A stretch of 64,000 bases of DNA from Limanda limanda (lineage: Eukaryota; Chordata; Actinopteri; Pleuronectiformes; Pleuronectidae): the NCBI RefSeq assembly GCF_963576545.1, contig NW_026870572.1, forward strand, positions 1-64,000. Reading direction: 5' to 3'. The notes beneath the pieces were generated by a model. It had not been told where the DNA came from. It saw only the letters and a list, made by a program, of their open reading frames with translations, and ran no database searches. Position numbers and translations under genes: made by a program. This document shows positions 10,581 through 23,877 of the stretch, piece after piece; positions within the stretch are counted from its first letter, which is position 1, and each line of letters opens with the position of its first letter.

Positions 10581-12675
10581 GAGATATTCTTGAATAACTT
10601 TTTTTGTGAAGGTCGGAGAGACTTGCAAGTAGGCTCTACCCCCACTAAATGGGGTAGCGCGCATCGATCGGTACTATCCTTGAGCTTCTCCGACTTTCGG
10701 AAGGGTTAGGGTTAGGGTTAGGGATGAAAGCACATAGGAGAAAGAGATATTCTTGAATAACTTTTTTTGTGAAGGTCGGAGAGACTTGCAAGTAGGCTCT
10801 ACCCCCACTAAATGGGGTAGCGCGCATCGATCGGTACCATCCTTGAGCTTCTCCGACTTTCGGAAGGGTTAGGGTTAGGGTTAGGGATGAAAGCACATAG
10901 GAGAAAGAGATATTCTTGAATAACTTTTTTTGTGAAGGTCGGAGAGACTTGGAAAGTGGTTGCATCTGGACTAATTTGGGTCCTGCGGATCGATTGGTAC
11001 CATCCCCGAGCTTGTACGACCTTCGGAAGAGGTCGACCGACGAAATTCCCCCAAATCTGAGGAGATATTCTTGAATAACTTTTTTTGTGAAGGTCGGAGA
11101 GACTTGCAAGTAGGCTCTACCCCCACTAAATGGGGTAGCGCGCATCGATCGGTACCATCCTTGAGCTTCTCCGACTTTCGGAAGGGTTAGGGTTAGGGTT
11201 AGGGATGAAAGCACATAGGAGAAAGAGATATTCTTGAATAACTTTTTTTGTGAAGGTCGGAGAGACTTGCAAGTAGGCTCTACCCCCACTAAATGGGGTA
11301 GCGCGCATCGATCGGTACCATCCTTGAGCTTCTCCGACTTTCGGAAGGGTTAGGGTTAGGGTTAGGGATGAAAGCACATAGGAGAAAGAGATATTCTTGA
11401 ATAACTTTTTTTGTGAAGGTCGGAGAGACTTGCAAGTAGGCTCTACCCCCACTAAATGGGGTAGCGCGCATCGATCGGTACCATCCTTGAGCTTCTCCGA
11501 CTTTCGGAAGGGTTAGGGTTAGGGTTAGGGATGAAAGCACATAGGAGAAAGAGATATTCTTGAATAACTTTTTTTGTGAAGGTCGGAGAGACTTGGAAAG
11601 TGGTTGCATCTGGACTAATTTGGGTCCTGCGGATCGATTGGTACCATCCCCGAGCTTGTACGACCTTCGGAAGAGGTCGACCGACGAAATTCCCCCAAAT
11701 CTGAGGAGATATTCTTGAATAACTTTTTTTGTGAAGGTCGGAGAGACTTGCAAGTAGGCTCTACCCCCACTAAATGGGGTAGCGCGCATCGATCGGTACC
11801 ATCCTTGAGCTTCTCCGACTTTCGGAAGGGTTAGGGTTAGGGTTAGGGATGAAAGCACATAGGAGAAAGAGATATTCTTGAATAACTTTTTTTGTGAAGG
11901 TCGGAGAGACTTGCAAGTAGGCTCTACCCCCACTAAATGGGGTAGCGCGCATCGATCGGTACCATCCTTGAGCTTCTCCGACTTTCGGAAGGGTTAGGGT
12001 TAGGGTTAGGGATGAAAGCACATAGGAGAAAGAGATATTCTTGAATAACTTTTTTTGTGAAGGTCGGAGAGACTTGCAAGTAGGCTCTACCCCCACTAAA
12101 TGGGGTAATGCGCATCGATCGGTACCATCCTTGAGCTTCTCCGACTTTCGGAAGGGTTAGGGTTAGGGTTAGGGATGAAAGCACATAGGAGAAAGAGATA
12201 TTCTTGAATAACTTTTTTTGTGAAGGTCGGAGAGACTTGCAAGTAGGCTCTACCCCCACTAAATGGGGTAGCGCGCATCGATCGGTACCATCCTTGAGCT
12301 TCTCCGACTTTCGGAAGGGTTAGGGTTAGGGTTAGGGATGAAAGCACATAGGAGAAAGAGATATTCTTGAATAACTTTTTTTGTGAAGGTCGGAGAGACT
12401 TGGAAAGTGGTTGCATCTGGACTAATTTGGGTCCTGCGGATCGATTGGTACCATCCCCGAGCTTGTACGACCTTCGGAAGAGGTCGACCGACGAAATTCC
12501 CCCAAATCTGAGGAGATATTCTTGAATAACTTTTTTTGTGAAGGTCGGAGAGACTTGCAAGTAGGCTCTACCCCCACTAAATGGGGTTGCGCGCATCGAT
12601 CGGTACCATCCTTGAGCTTCTCCGACTTTCGGAAGGGTTAGGGTTAGGGTTAGGGATGAAAGCACATAGGAGAAA

Positions 12676-15600
12676 GAGATATTCTTGAATAACTTTTTTT
12701 GTGAAGGTCGGAGAGACTTGCAAGTAGGCTCTACCCCCACTAAATGGGGTAGCGCGCATCGATCGGTACCATCTTTGAGCTTCTCCGACTTTCGGAAGGG
12801 TTAGGGTTAGGGTTAGGGCTGAAAGCACATAGGAGAAAGAGATATTCTTGAATAACTTTTTTTGTGAAGGTCGGAGAGACTTGGAAAGTGGTTGCATCTG
12901 GACTAATTTGGGTCCTGCGGATCGATTGGTACCATCCCCGAGCTTGTACGACCTTCGGAAGAGGTCGACCGACGAAATTCCCCCAAATCTGAGGAGATAT
13001 TCTTGAATAACTTTTTTTGTGAAGGTCGGAGAGACTTGCAAGTAGGCTCTACCCCCACTAAATGGGGTAGCGCGCATCGATCGGTACCATCCTTGAGCTT
13101 TTCCGACTTTCGGAAGGGTTAGGGTTAGGGTTAGGGATGAAAGCACATAGGAGAAAGAGATATTCTTGAATAACTTTTTTTGTGAAGGTCGGAGAGACTT
13201 GCAAGTAGGCTCTACCCCCACTAAATGGGGTAGCGCGCATCGATCGGTACCATCCTTGAGCTTCTCCGACTTTCGGAAGGGTTAGGGTTAGGGTTAGGGA
13301 TGAAAGCACATAGGAGAAAGAGATATTCTTGAATAACTTTTTTTGTGAAGGTCGGAGAGACTTGCAAGTAGGCTCTACCCCCACTAAATGGGGTAGCGCG
13401 CATCGATCGGTACCATCTTTGAGCTTCTCCGACTTTCGGAAGGGTTAGGGTTAGGGTTAGGGATGAAAGCACATAGGAGAAAGAGATATTCTTGAATAAC
13501 TTTTTTTGTGAAGGTCGGAGAGACTTGCAAGTAGGCTCTACCCCCACTAAATGGGGTAATGCGCATCGATCGGTACCATCCTTGAGCTTCTCCGACTTTC
13601 GGAAGGGTTAGGGTTAGGGTTAGGGATGAAAGCACAAAGGAGAAAGAGATATTCTTGAATAACTTTTTTTGTGAAGGTCGGAGAGACTTGGAAAGTGGTT
13701 GCATCTGGACTAATTTGGGTCCTGCGGATCGATTGGTACCATCCCCGAGCTTGTACGACCTTCGGAAGAGGTCGACCGACGAAATTCCCCCAAATCTGAG
13801 GAGATATTCTTGAATAACTTTTTTTGTGAAGGTCGGAGAGACTTGCAAGTAGGCTCTACCCCCACTAAATGGGGTAGCGCGCATCGATCGGTACCATCCT
13901 TGAGCTTCTCCGACTTTCGGAAGGGTTAGGGTTAGGGATGAAAGCACATAGGAGAAAGAGATATTCTTGAATAACTTTTTTTGTGAAGGTCGGAGAGACT
14001 TGCAAGTAGGCTCTACCCCCACTAAATGGGGTAGCGCGCATCGATCGGTACCATCCTTGAGCTTCTCCGACTTTCGGAAGGGTTAGGGTTAGGGTTAGGG
14101 ATGAAAGCACATAGGAGAAAGAGATATTCTTGAATAACTTTTTTTGTGAAGGTCGGAGAGACTTGGAAAGTGGTTGCATCTGGACTAATTTGGGTCCTGC
14201 GGATCGATTGGTACCATCCCCGAGCTTGTACGACCTTCGGAAGAGGTCGACCGACGAAATTCCCCCAAATCTGAGGAGATATTCTTGAATAACTTTTTTT
14301 GTGAAGGTCGGAGAGACTTGCAAGTAGGCTTTACCCCCACTAAATGGGGTAGCGCGCATCGATCGGTACCATCCTTGAGCTTCTCCGACTTTCGGAAGGG
14401 TTAGGGTTAGGGTTAGGGATGAAAGCACATAGGAGAAAGAGATATTCTTGAATAACTTTTTTTGTGAAGGTCGGAGAGACTTGCAAGTAGGCTCTACCCC
14501 CACTAAATGGGGTAGCGCGCATCGATCGGTACCATCCTTGAGCTTCTTTGACTTTCGGAAGGGTTAGGGTTAGGGTTAGGGATGAAAGCACATAGGAGAA
14601 AGAGATATTCTTGAATAACTTTTTTTGTGAAGGTCGGAGAGACTTGGAAAGTGGTTGCATCTGGACTAATTTGGGTCCTGCGGATCGATTGGTACCATCC
14701 CCAAGCTTGTACGACCTTCGGAAGAGGTCGACCGACGAAATTCCCCCAAATCTGAGGAGATATTCTTGAATAACTTTTTTTGTGAAGGTCGGAGAGACTT
14801 GCAAGTAGGCTCTACCCCCACTAAATGGGGTTGCGCGCATCGATCGGTACCATCCTTGAGCTTCTCCGACTTTCGGAAGGGTTAGGGTTAGGGTTAGGGA
14901 TGAAAGCACATAGGAGAAAGAGATATTCTTGAATAACTTTTTTTGTGAAGGTCGGAGAGACTTGCAAGTAGGCTCTACCCCCACTAAATGGGGTAGCGCG
15001 CATCGATCGGTACCATCCTTGAGCTTCTCCGACTTTCGGAAGGGTTAGGGTTAGGGTTAGGGATGAAAGCACATAGGAGAAAGAGATATTCTTGAATAAC
15101 TTTTTTTGTGAAGGTCGGAGAGACTTGGAAAGTGGTTGCATCTGGACTAATTTGGGTCCTGCGGATCGATTGGTACCATCCCCGAGCTTGTACGACCTTC
15201 GGAAGAGGTCGACCGACGAAATTCCCCCAAATCTGAGGAGATATTCTTGAATAACTTTTTTTGTGAAGGTCGGAGAGACTTGCAAGTAGGCTCTACCCCC
15301 ACTAAATGGGGTTGCGCACATCGATCGGTACCATCCTTGAGCTTCTCCGACTTTCGGAAGGGTTAGGGTTAGGGTTAGGGATGAAAGCACATAGGAGAAA
15401 GAGATATTCTTGAATAACTTTTTTTGTGAAGGTCGGAGAGACTTGCAAGTAGGCTCTACCCCCACTAAATGGGGTAGCGCGCATCGATCGGTACCATCTT
15501 TGAGCTTCTCCGACTTTCGGAAGGGTTAGGGTTAGGGTTAGGGATGAAAGCACATAGGAGAAAGAGATATTCTTGAATAACTTTTTTTGTGAAGGTCGGA

Positions 15601-17644
15601 GAGACTTGGAAAGTGGTTGCATCTGGACTAATTTGGGTCCTGCAGATCGATTGGTACCATCCCCGAGCTTGTACGACCTTCGGAAGAGGTCGACCGACGA
15701 AATTCCCCCAAATCTGAGGAGATATTCTTGAATAACTTTTTTTGTGAAGGTCGGAGAGACTTGCAAGTAGGCTCTACCCCCACTAAATGGGGTAGCGCGC
15801 ATCGATCGGTACCATCCTTGAGCTTTTCCGACTTTCGGAAGGGTTAGGGTTAGGGTTAGGGATGAAAGCACATAGGAGAAAGAGATATTCTTGAATAACT
15901 TTTTTTGTGAAGGTCGGAGAGACTTGCAAGTAGGCTCTACCCCCACTAAATGGGGTAGCGCGCATCGATCGGTACCATCCTTGAGCTTCTCCGACTTTCA
16001 GAAGGGTTAGGGTTAGGGTTAGGGATGAAAGCACATAGGAGAAAGAGATATTCTTGAATAACTTTTTTTGTGAAGGTCGGAGAGACTTGCAAGTAGGCTC
16101 TACCCCCACTAAATGGGGTAGCGCGCATCGATCGGTACCATCCTTGAGCTTCTCCGACTTTCGGAAGGGTTAGGGTTAGGGTTAGGGATGAAAGCACATA
16201 GGAGAAAGAGATATTCTTGAATAACTTTTTTTGTGAAGGTCGGAGAGACTTGCAAGTAGGCTCTACCCCCACTAAATGGGGTAGTGCGCATCGATCGGTA
16301 CCATCCTTGAGCTTCTCCGACTTTCGGAAGGGTTAGGGTTAGGGTTAGGGATGAAAGCACATAGGAGAAAGAGATATTCTTGAATAACTTTTTTTGTGAA
16401 GGTCGGAGAGACTTGGAAAGTGGTTGCATCTGGACTAATTTGGGTCCTGCGGATCGATTGGTACCATCCCCGAGCTTGTACGACCTTCGGAAGAGGTCGA
16501 CCGACGAAATTCCCCCAAATCTGAGGAGATATTCTTGAATAACTTTTTTTGTGAAGGTCGGAGAGACTTGCAAGTAGGCTCTACCCCCACTAAATGGGGT
16601 AGCGCGCATCGATCAGTACCATCCTTGAGCTTCTCCGACTTTCGGAAGGGTTAGGGTTAGGGTTAGGGATGAAAGCACATAGGAGAAAGAGATATTCTTG
16701 AATAACTTTTTTTGTGAAGGTCGGAGAGACTTGCAAGTAGGCTCTACCCCCACTAAATGGGGTAGCGCGCATCGATCGGTACCATCCTTGAGCTTCTCCG
16801 ACTTTCGGAAGGGTTAGGGTTAGGGTTAGGGATGAAAGCACATAGGAGAAAGAGATATTCTTGAATAACTTTTTTTGTGAAGGTCGGAGAGACTTGGAAA
16901 GTGGTTGCATCTGGACTAATTTGGGTCCTGCAGATCGATTGGTACCATCCCCGAGCTTGTACGACCTTCGGAAGAGGTCGACCGACGAAATTCCCCCAAA
17001 TCTGAGGAGATATTCTTGAATAACTTTTTTTGTGAAGGTCGGAGAGACTTGCAAGTAGGCTTTACCCCCACTAAATGGGGTAGCGCGCATCGATCGGTAC
17101 CATCCTTGAGCTTCTCCGACTTTCGGAAGGGTTAGGGTTAGGGTTAGGGATGAAAGCACATAGGAGAAAGAGATATTCTTGAATAACTTTTTTTGTGAAG
17201 GTCGGAGAGACTTGCAAGTAGGCTCTACCCCCACTAAATGGGGTAGCGCGCATCGATCGGTACCATCCTTGAGCTTCTCCGACTTTCGGAAGGGTTAGGG
17301 TTAGGGATGAAAGCACATAGGAGAAAGAGATATTCTTGAATAACTTTTTTTGTGAAGGTCGGAGAGACTTGCAAGTAGGCTCTACCCCCACTAAATGGGG
17401 TAGCGCGCATCGATCGGTACCATCCTTGAGCTTCTCCGACTTTCGGAAGGGTTAGGGTTAGGGTTAGGGATGAAAGCACATAGGAGAAAGAGATATTCTT
17501 GAATAACTTTTTTTGTGAAGGTCGGAGAGACTTGGAAAGTGGTTGCATCTGGACTAATTTGGGTCCTGCGGATCGATTGGTACCATCCCCGAGCTTGTAC
17601 GACCTTCGGAAGAGGTCGACCGACGAAATTCCCCCAAATCTGAG
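12676..17644 (+). repeat. Domain 2, first copy of a roughly 5-kb duplicated segment
   Basis: B units start at 12839, 13646, 14121, 14602, 15083, 15564, 16371, 16852 and 17490 (A runs 1 before the first, then 4, 2, 2, 2, 2, 4, 2, 3). It pairs with 18134-23877. Shared markers at exactly 5458 bp spacing include GGGCTGAAAG (C at 12819 and 18277), TAATGCGC in the units at 13483 and 18941, short A units at 13801 and 19259, and the CTTCTTTGAC variant (14543 and 20001) with its neighbouring CCCCAAGC B variant. This copy keeps three-hexamer tracts at 14757 and 15401, which are short in the other copy. Confidence 0.92.
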
Positions 17645-18133
17645 GAGATATTCTTGAATAACTTTTTTTGTGAAGGTCGGAGAGACTTGCAAGTAGGCTC
17701 TACCCCCACTAAATGGGGTAGCGCGCATCGATCGGTACCATCCTTGAGCTTCTCCGACTTTCGGAAGGGTTAGGGTTAGGGTCAGGGATGAAAGCACATA
17801 GGAGAAAGAGATATTCTTGAATAACTTTTTTTGTGAAGGTCGGAGAGACTTGCAAGTAGGCTCTACCCCCACTAAATGGGGTAGCGCGCATCGATCGGTA
17901 CCATCCTTGAGCTTCTCCGACTTTCGGAAGGGTTAGGGTTAGGGTTAGGGATGAAAGCACATAGGAGAAAGAGATATTCTTGAATAACTTTTTTTGTGAA
18001 GGTCGGAGAGACTTGCAAGTAGGCTCTACCCCCACTAAATGGGGTAGCGCGCATCGATCGGTACCATCCTTGAGCTTCTCCGACTTTCGGAAGGGTTAGG
18101 GTTAGGGTTAGGGATGAAAGCACATAGGAGAAA
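17645..18133 (+). repeat. Three A monomers between the two domain-2 copies
   Basis: Units 17645, 17808 and 17971 are full A units. The first has the only degenerate telomeric hexamer I saw (TCAGGG). They separate the duplicated segments and are not part of the alignment. Confidence 0.85.
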
Positions 18134-19896
18134 GAGATATTCTTGAATAACTTTTTTTGTGAAGGTCGGAGAGACTTGCAAGTAGGCTCTACCCCCACTA
18201 AATGGGGTAGCGCGCATCGATCGGTACCATCTTTGAGCTTCTCCGACTTTCGGAAGGGTTAGGGTTAGGGTTAGGGCTGAAAGCACATAGGAGAAAGAGA
18301 TATTCTTGAATAACTTTTTTTGTGAAGGTCGGAGAGACTTGGAAAGTGGTTGCATCTGGACTAATTTGGGTCCTGCGGATCGATTGGTACCATCCCCGAG
18401 CTTGTACGACCTTCGGAAGAGGTCGACCGACGAAATTCCCCCAAATCTGAGGAGATATTCTTGAATAACTTTTTTTGTGAAGGTCGGAGAGACTTGCAAG
18501 TAGGCTCTACCCCCACTAAATGGGGTAGCGCGCATCGATCGGTACCATCCTTGAGCTTTTCCGACTTTCGGAAGGGTTAGGGTTAGGGTTAGGGATGAAA
18601 GCACATAGGAGAAAGAGATATTCTTGAATAACTTTTTTTGTGAAGGTCGGAGAGACTTGCAAGTAGGCTCTACCCCCACTAAATGGGGTAGCGCGCATCG
18701 ATCGGTACCATCTTTGAGCTTCTCCGACTTTCGGAAGGGTTAGGGTTAGGGTTAGGGATGAAAGCACATAGGAGAAAGAGATATTCTTGAATAACTTTTT
18801 TTGTGAAGGTCGGAGAGACTTGCAAGTAGGCTCTACCCCCACTAAATGGGGTAGCGCGCATCGATCGGTACCATCTTTGAGCTTCTCCGACTTTCGGAAG
18901 GGTTAGGGTTAGGGTTAGGGATGAAAGCACATAGGAGAAAGAGATATTCTTGAATAACTTTTTTTGTGAAGGTCGGAGAGACTTGCAAGTAGGCTCTACC
19001 CCCACTAAATGGGGTAATGCGCATCGATCGGTACCATCCTTGAGCTTCTCCGACTTTCGGAAGGGTTAGGGTTAGGGTTAGGGATGAAAGCACATAGGAG
19101 AAAGAGATATTCTTGAATAACTTTTTTTGTGAAGGTCGGAGAGACTTGGAAAGTGGTTGCATCTGGACTAATTTGGGTCCTGCGGATCGATTGGTACCAT
19201 CCCCGAGCTTGTACGACCTTCGGAAGAGGTCGACCGACGAAATTCCCCCAAATCTGAGGAGATATTCTTGAATAACTTTTTTTGTGAAGGTCGGAGAGAC
19301 TTGCAAGTAGGCTCTACCCCCACTAAATGGGGTAGCGCGCATCGATCGGTACCATCCTTGAGCTTCTCCGACTTTCGGAAGGGTTAGGGTTAGGGATGAA
19401 AGCACATAGGAGAAAGAGATATTCTTGAATAACTTTTTTTGTGAAGGTCGGAGAGACTTGCAAGTAGGCTCTACCCCCACTAAATGGGGTAGCGCGCATC
19501 GATCGGTACCATCCTTGAGCTTCTCCGACTTTCGGAAGGGTTAGGGTTAGGGTTAGGGATGAAAGCACATAGGAGAAAGAGATATTCTTGAATAACTTTT
19601 TTTGTGAAGGTCGGAGAGACTTGGAAAGTGGTTGCATCTGGACTAATTTGGGTCCTGCGGATCGATTGGTACCATCCCCGAGCTTGTACGACCTTCGGAA
19701 GAGGTCGACCGACGAAATTCCCCCAAATCTGAGGAGATATTCTTGAATAACTTTTTTTGTGAAGGTCGGAGAGACTTGCAAGTAGGCTTTACCCCCACTA
19801 AATGGGGTAGCGCGCATCGATCGGTACCATCCTTGAGCTTCTCCGACTTTCGGAAGGGTTAGGGTTAGGGTTAGGGATGAAAGCACATAGGAGAAA

Positions 19897-21327
19897 GAGA
19901 TATTCTTGAATAACTTTTTTTGTGAAGGTCGGAGAGACTTGCAAGTAGGCTCTACCCCCACTAAATGGGGTAGCGCGCATCGATCGGTACCATCCTTGAG
20001 CTTCTTTGACTTTCGGAAGGGTTAGGGTTAGGGTTAGGGATGAAAGCACATAGGAGAAAGAGATATTCTTGAATAACTTTTTTTGTGAAGGTCGGAGAGA
20101 CTTGGAAAGTGGTTGCATCTGGACTAATTTGGGTCCTGCGGATCGATTGGTACCATCCCCAAGCTTGTACGACCTTCGGAAGAGGTCGACCGACGAAATT
20201 CCCCCAAATCTGAGGAGATATTCTTGAATAACTTTTTTTGTGAAGGTCGGAGAGACTTGCAAGTAGGCTCTACCCCCACTAAATGGGGTTGCGCGCATCG
20301 ATCGGTACCATCCTTGAGCTTCTCCGACTTTCGGAAGGGTTAGGGTTAGGGATGAAAGCACATAGGAGAAAGAGATATTCTTGAATAACTTTTTTTGTGA
20401 AGGTCGGAGAGACTTGCAAGTAGGCTCTACCCCCACTAAATGGGGTAGCGCGCATCGATCGGTACCATCCTTGAGCTTCTCCGACTTTCGGAAGGGTTAG
20501 GGTTAGGGTTAGGGATGAAAGCACATAGGAGAAAGAGATATTCTTGAATAACTTTTTTTGTGAAGGTCGGAGAGACTTGGAAAGTGGTTGCATCTGGACT
20601 AATTTGGGTCCTGCGGATCGATTGGTACCATCCCCGAGCTTGTACGACCTTCGGAAGAGGTCGACCGACGAAATTCCCCCAAATCTGAGGAGATATTCTT
20701 GAATAACTTTTTTTGTGAAGGTCGGAGAGACTTGCAAGTAGGCTCTACCCCCACTAAATGGGGTTGCGCACATCGATCGGTACCATCCTTGAGCTTCTCC
20801 GACTTTCGGAAGGGTTAGGGTTAGGGTTAGGGATGAAAGCACATAGGAGAAAGAGATATTCTTGAATAACTTTTTTTGTGAAGGTCGGAGAGACTTGCAA
20901 GTAGGCTCTACCCCCACTAAATGGGGTAGCGCGCATCGATCGGTACCATCTTTGAGCTTCTCCGACTTTCGGAAGGGTTAGGGTTAGGGATGAAAGCACA
21001 TAGGAGAAAGAGATATTCTTGAATAACTTTTTTTGTGAAGGTCGGAGAGACTTGGAAAGTGGTTGCATCTGGACTAATTTGGGTCCTGCAGATCGATTGG
21101 TACCATCCCCGAGCTTGTACGACCTTCGGAAGAGGTCGACCGACGAAATTCCCCCAAATCTGAGGAGATATTCTTGAATAACTTTTTTTGTGAAGGTCGG
21201 AGAGACTTGCAAGTAGGCTCTACCCCCACTAAATGGGGTAGCGCGCATCGATCGGTACCATCCTTGAGCTTTTCCGACTTTCGGAAGGGTTAGGGTTAGG
21301 GTTAGGGATGAAAGCACATAGGAGAAA
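19897..21327 (+). repeat. 1431-bp nine-mer, first tandem copy
   Basis: Order: A (CTTTGAC variant), B (G102A), short A with T76, A, B, A with T76 and G81A, short A with C99T, B with G81A, A with C108T. Total 6 A and 3 B less two hexamers. Its source, 14439-15881 in the first domain-2 copy, has the same markers but no hexamer loss (1443 bp). Confidence 0.93.
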
Positions 21328-22758
21328 GAGATATTCTTGAATAACTTTTTTTGTGAAGGTCGGAGAGACTTGCAAGTAGGCTCTACCCCCACTAAATGGG
21401 GTAGCGCGCATCGATCGGTACCATCCTTGAGCTTCTTTGACTTTCGGAAGGGTTAGGGTTAGGGTTAGGGATGAAAGCACATAGGAGAAAGAGATATTCT
21501 TGAATAACTTTTTTTGTGAAGGTCGGAGAGACTTGGAAAGTGGTTGCATCTGGACTAATTTGGGTCCTGCGGATCGATTGGTACCATCCCCAAGCTTGTA
21601 CGACCTTCGGAAGAGGTCGACCGACGAAATTCCCCCAAATCTGAGGAGATATTCTTGAATAACTTTTTTTGTGAAGGTCGGAGAGACTTGCAAGTAGGCT
21701 CTACCCCCACTAAATGGGGTTGCGCGCATCGATCGGTACCATCCTTGAGCTTCTCCGACTTTCGGAAGGGTTAGGGTTAGGGATGAAAGCACATAGGAGA
21801 AAGAGATATTCTTGAATAACTTTTTTTGTGAAGGTCGGAGAGACTTGCAAGTAGGCTCTACCCCCACTAAATGGGGTAGCGCGCATCGATCGGTACCATC
21901 CTTGAGCTTCTCCGACTTTCGGAAGGGTTAGGGTTAGGGTTAGGGATGAAAGCACATAGGAGAAAGAGATATTCTTGAATAACTTTTTTTGTGAAGGTCG
22001 GAGAGACTTGGAAAGTGGTTGCATCTGGACTAATTTGGGTCCTGCGGATCGATTGGTACCATCCCCGAGCTTGTACGACCTTCGGAAGAGGTCGACCGAC
22101 GAAATTCCCCCAAATCTGAGGAGATATTCTTGAATAACTTTTTTTGTGAAGGTCGGAGAGACTTGCAAGTAGGCTCTACCCCCACTAAATGGGGTTGCGC
22201 ACATCGATCGGTACCATCCTTGAGCTTCTCCGACTTTCGGAAGGGTTAGGGTTAGGGTTAGGGATGAAAGCACATAGGAGAAAGAGATATTCTTGAATAA
22301 CTTTTTTTGTGAAGGTCGGAGAGACTTGCAAGTAGGCTCTACCCCCACTAAATGGGGTAGCGCGCATCGATCGGTACCATCTTTGAGCTTCTCCGACTTT
22401 CGGAAGGGTTAGGGTTAGGGATGAAAGCACATAGGAGAAAGAGATATTCTTGAATAACTTTTTTTGTGAAGGTCGGAGAGACTTGGAAAGTGGTTGCATC
22501 TGGACTAATTTGGGTCCTGCAGATCGATTGGTACCATCCCCGAGCTTGTACGACCTTCGGAAGAGGTCGACCGACGAAATTCCCCCAAATCTGAGGAGAT
22601 ATTCTTGAATAACTTTTTTTGTGAAGGTCGGAGAGACTTGCAAGTAGGCTCTACCCCCACTAAATGGGGTAGCGCGCATCGATCGGTACCATCCTTGAGC
22701 TTTTCCGACTTTCGGAAGGGTTAGGGTTAGGGTTAGGGATGAAAGCACATAGGAGAAA
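21328..22758 (+). repeat. 1431-bp nine-mer, second tandem copy
   Basis: All nine units repeat the marker order of 19897-21327, including both short A units (21646 and 22284). After it, the unit at 22759 has the CTTCAGAAG variant that follows the equivalent block in the first domain-2 copy (15882). The duplication boundary is therefore the unit edge, or a point equivalent to it. Confidence 0.93.
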
Positions 22759-23877
22759 GAGATATTCTTGAATAACTTTTTTTGTGAAGGTCGGAGAGAC
22801 TTGCAAGTAGGCTCTACCCCCACTAAATGGGGTAGCGCGCATCGATCGGTACCATCCTTGAGCTTCTCCGACTTTCAGAAGGGTTAGGGTTAGGGTTAGG
22901 GATGAAAGCACATAGGAGAAAGAGATATTCTTGAATAACTTTTTTTGTGAAGGTCGGAGAGACTTGCAAGTAGGCTCTACCCCCACTAAATGGGGTAGCG
23001 CGCATCGATCGGTACCATCCTTGAGCTTCTCCGACTTTCGGAAGGGTTAGGGTTAGGGTTAGGGATGAAAGCACATAGGAGAAAGAGATATTCTTGAATA
23101 ACTTTTTTTGTGAAGGTCGGAGAGACTTGGAAAGTGGTTGCATCTGGACTAATTTGGGTCCTGCGGATCGATTGGTACCATCCCCGAGCTTGTACGACCT
23201 TCGGAAGAGGTCGACCGACGAAATTCCCCCAAATCTGAGGAGATATTCTTGAATAACTTTTTTTGTGAAGGTCGGAGAGACTTGCAAGTAGGCTTTACCC
23301 CCACTAAATGGGGTAGCGCGCATCGATCGGTACCATCCTTGAGCTTCTCCGACTTTCGGAAGGGTTAGGGTTAGGGTTAGGGATGAAAGCACATAGGAGA
23401 AAGAGATATTCTTGAATAACTTTTTTTGTGAAGGTCGGAGAGACTTGCAAGTAGGCTCTACCCCCACTAAATGGGGTAGCGCGCATCGATCGGTACCATC
23501 CTTGAGCTTCTCCGACTTTCGGAAGGGTTAGGGTTAGGGATGAAAGCACATAGGAGAAAGAGATATTCTTGAATAACTTTTTTTGTGAAGGTCGGAGAGA
23601 CTTGCAAGTAGGCTCTACCCCCACTAAATGGGGTAGCGCGCATCGATCGGTACCATCCTTGAGCTTCTCCGACTTTCGGAAGGGTTAGGGTTAGGGTTAG
23701 GGATGAAAGCACATAGGAGAAAGAGATATTCTTGAATAACTTTTTTTGTGAAGGTCGGAGAGACTTGGAAAGTGGTTGCATCTGGACTAATTTGGGTCCT
23801 GCGGATCGATTGGTACCATCCCCGAGCTTGTACGACCTTCGGAAGAGGTCGACCGACGAAATTCCCCCAAATCTGAG

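Larger units (their letters stand above)
1..12675 (+). repeat. Domain 1: irregular A/B order
   Basis: B units start at 323, 641, 1122, 1929, 2736, 3217, 3698, 4179, 4497, 5304, 6262, 6743, 7224, 7542, 8186, 9313, 10271, 10907, 11551 and 12358. Runs of A between them are 1, 2, 4, 4, 2, 2, 2, 1, 4, 5, 2, 2, 1, 3, 6, 5, then chimera plus 2, 3, 4. No multi-kilobase period is evident. Scattered single-base variants and six short A units make this part more heterogeneous than the right side. No gene or non-satellite sequence is present. Confidence 0.9.
18134..23877 (+). repeat. Domain 2, second copy, with internal duplication and deletion
   Basis: B units start at 18297, 19104, 19579, 20060, 20535, 21010, 21491, 21966, 22441, 23085 and 23723. 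Relative to 12676-17644 it is 775 bp longer, fully explained by a 1431-bp tandem duplication, two lost TTAGGG hexamers (-12) and one missing 644-bp AAAB block (-644). The missing block lies between the units at 22922 and 23085; the first copy has there the extra A at 16208, B at 16371 and A units at 16526 and 16689, or equivalent. Confidence 0.9.
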
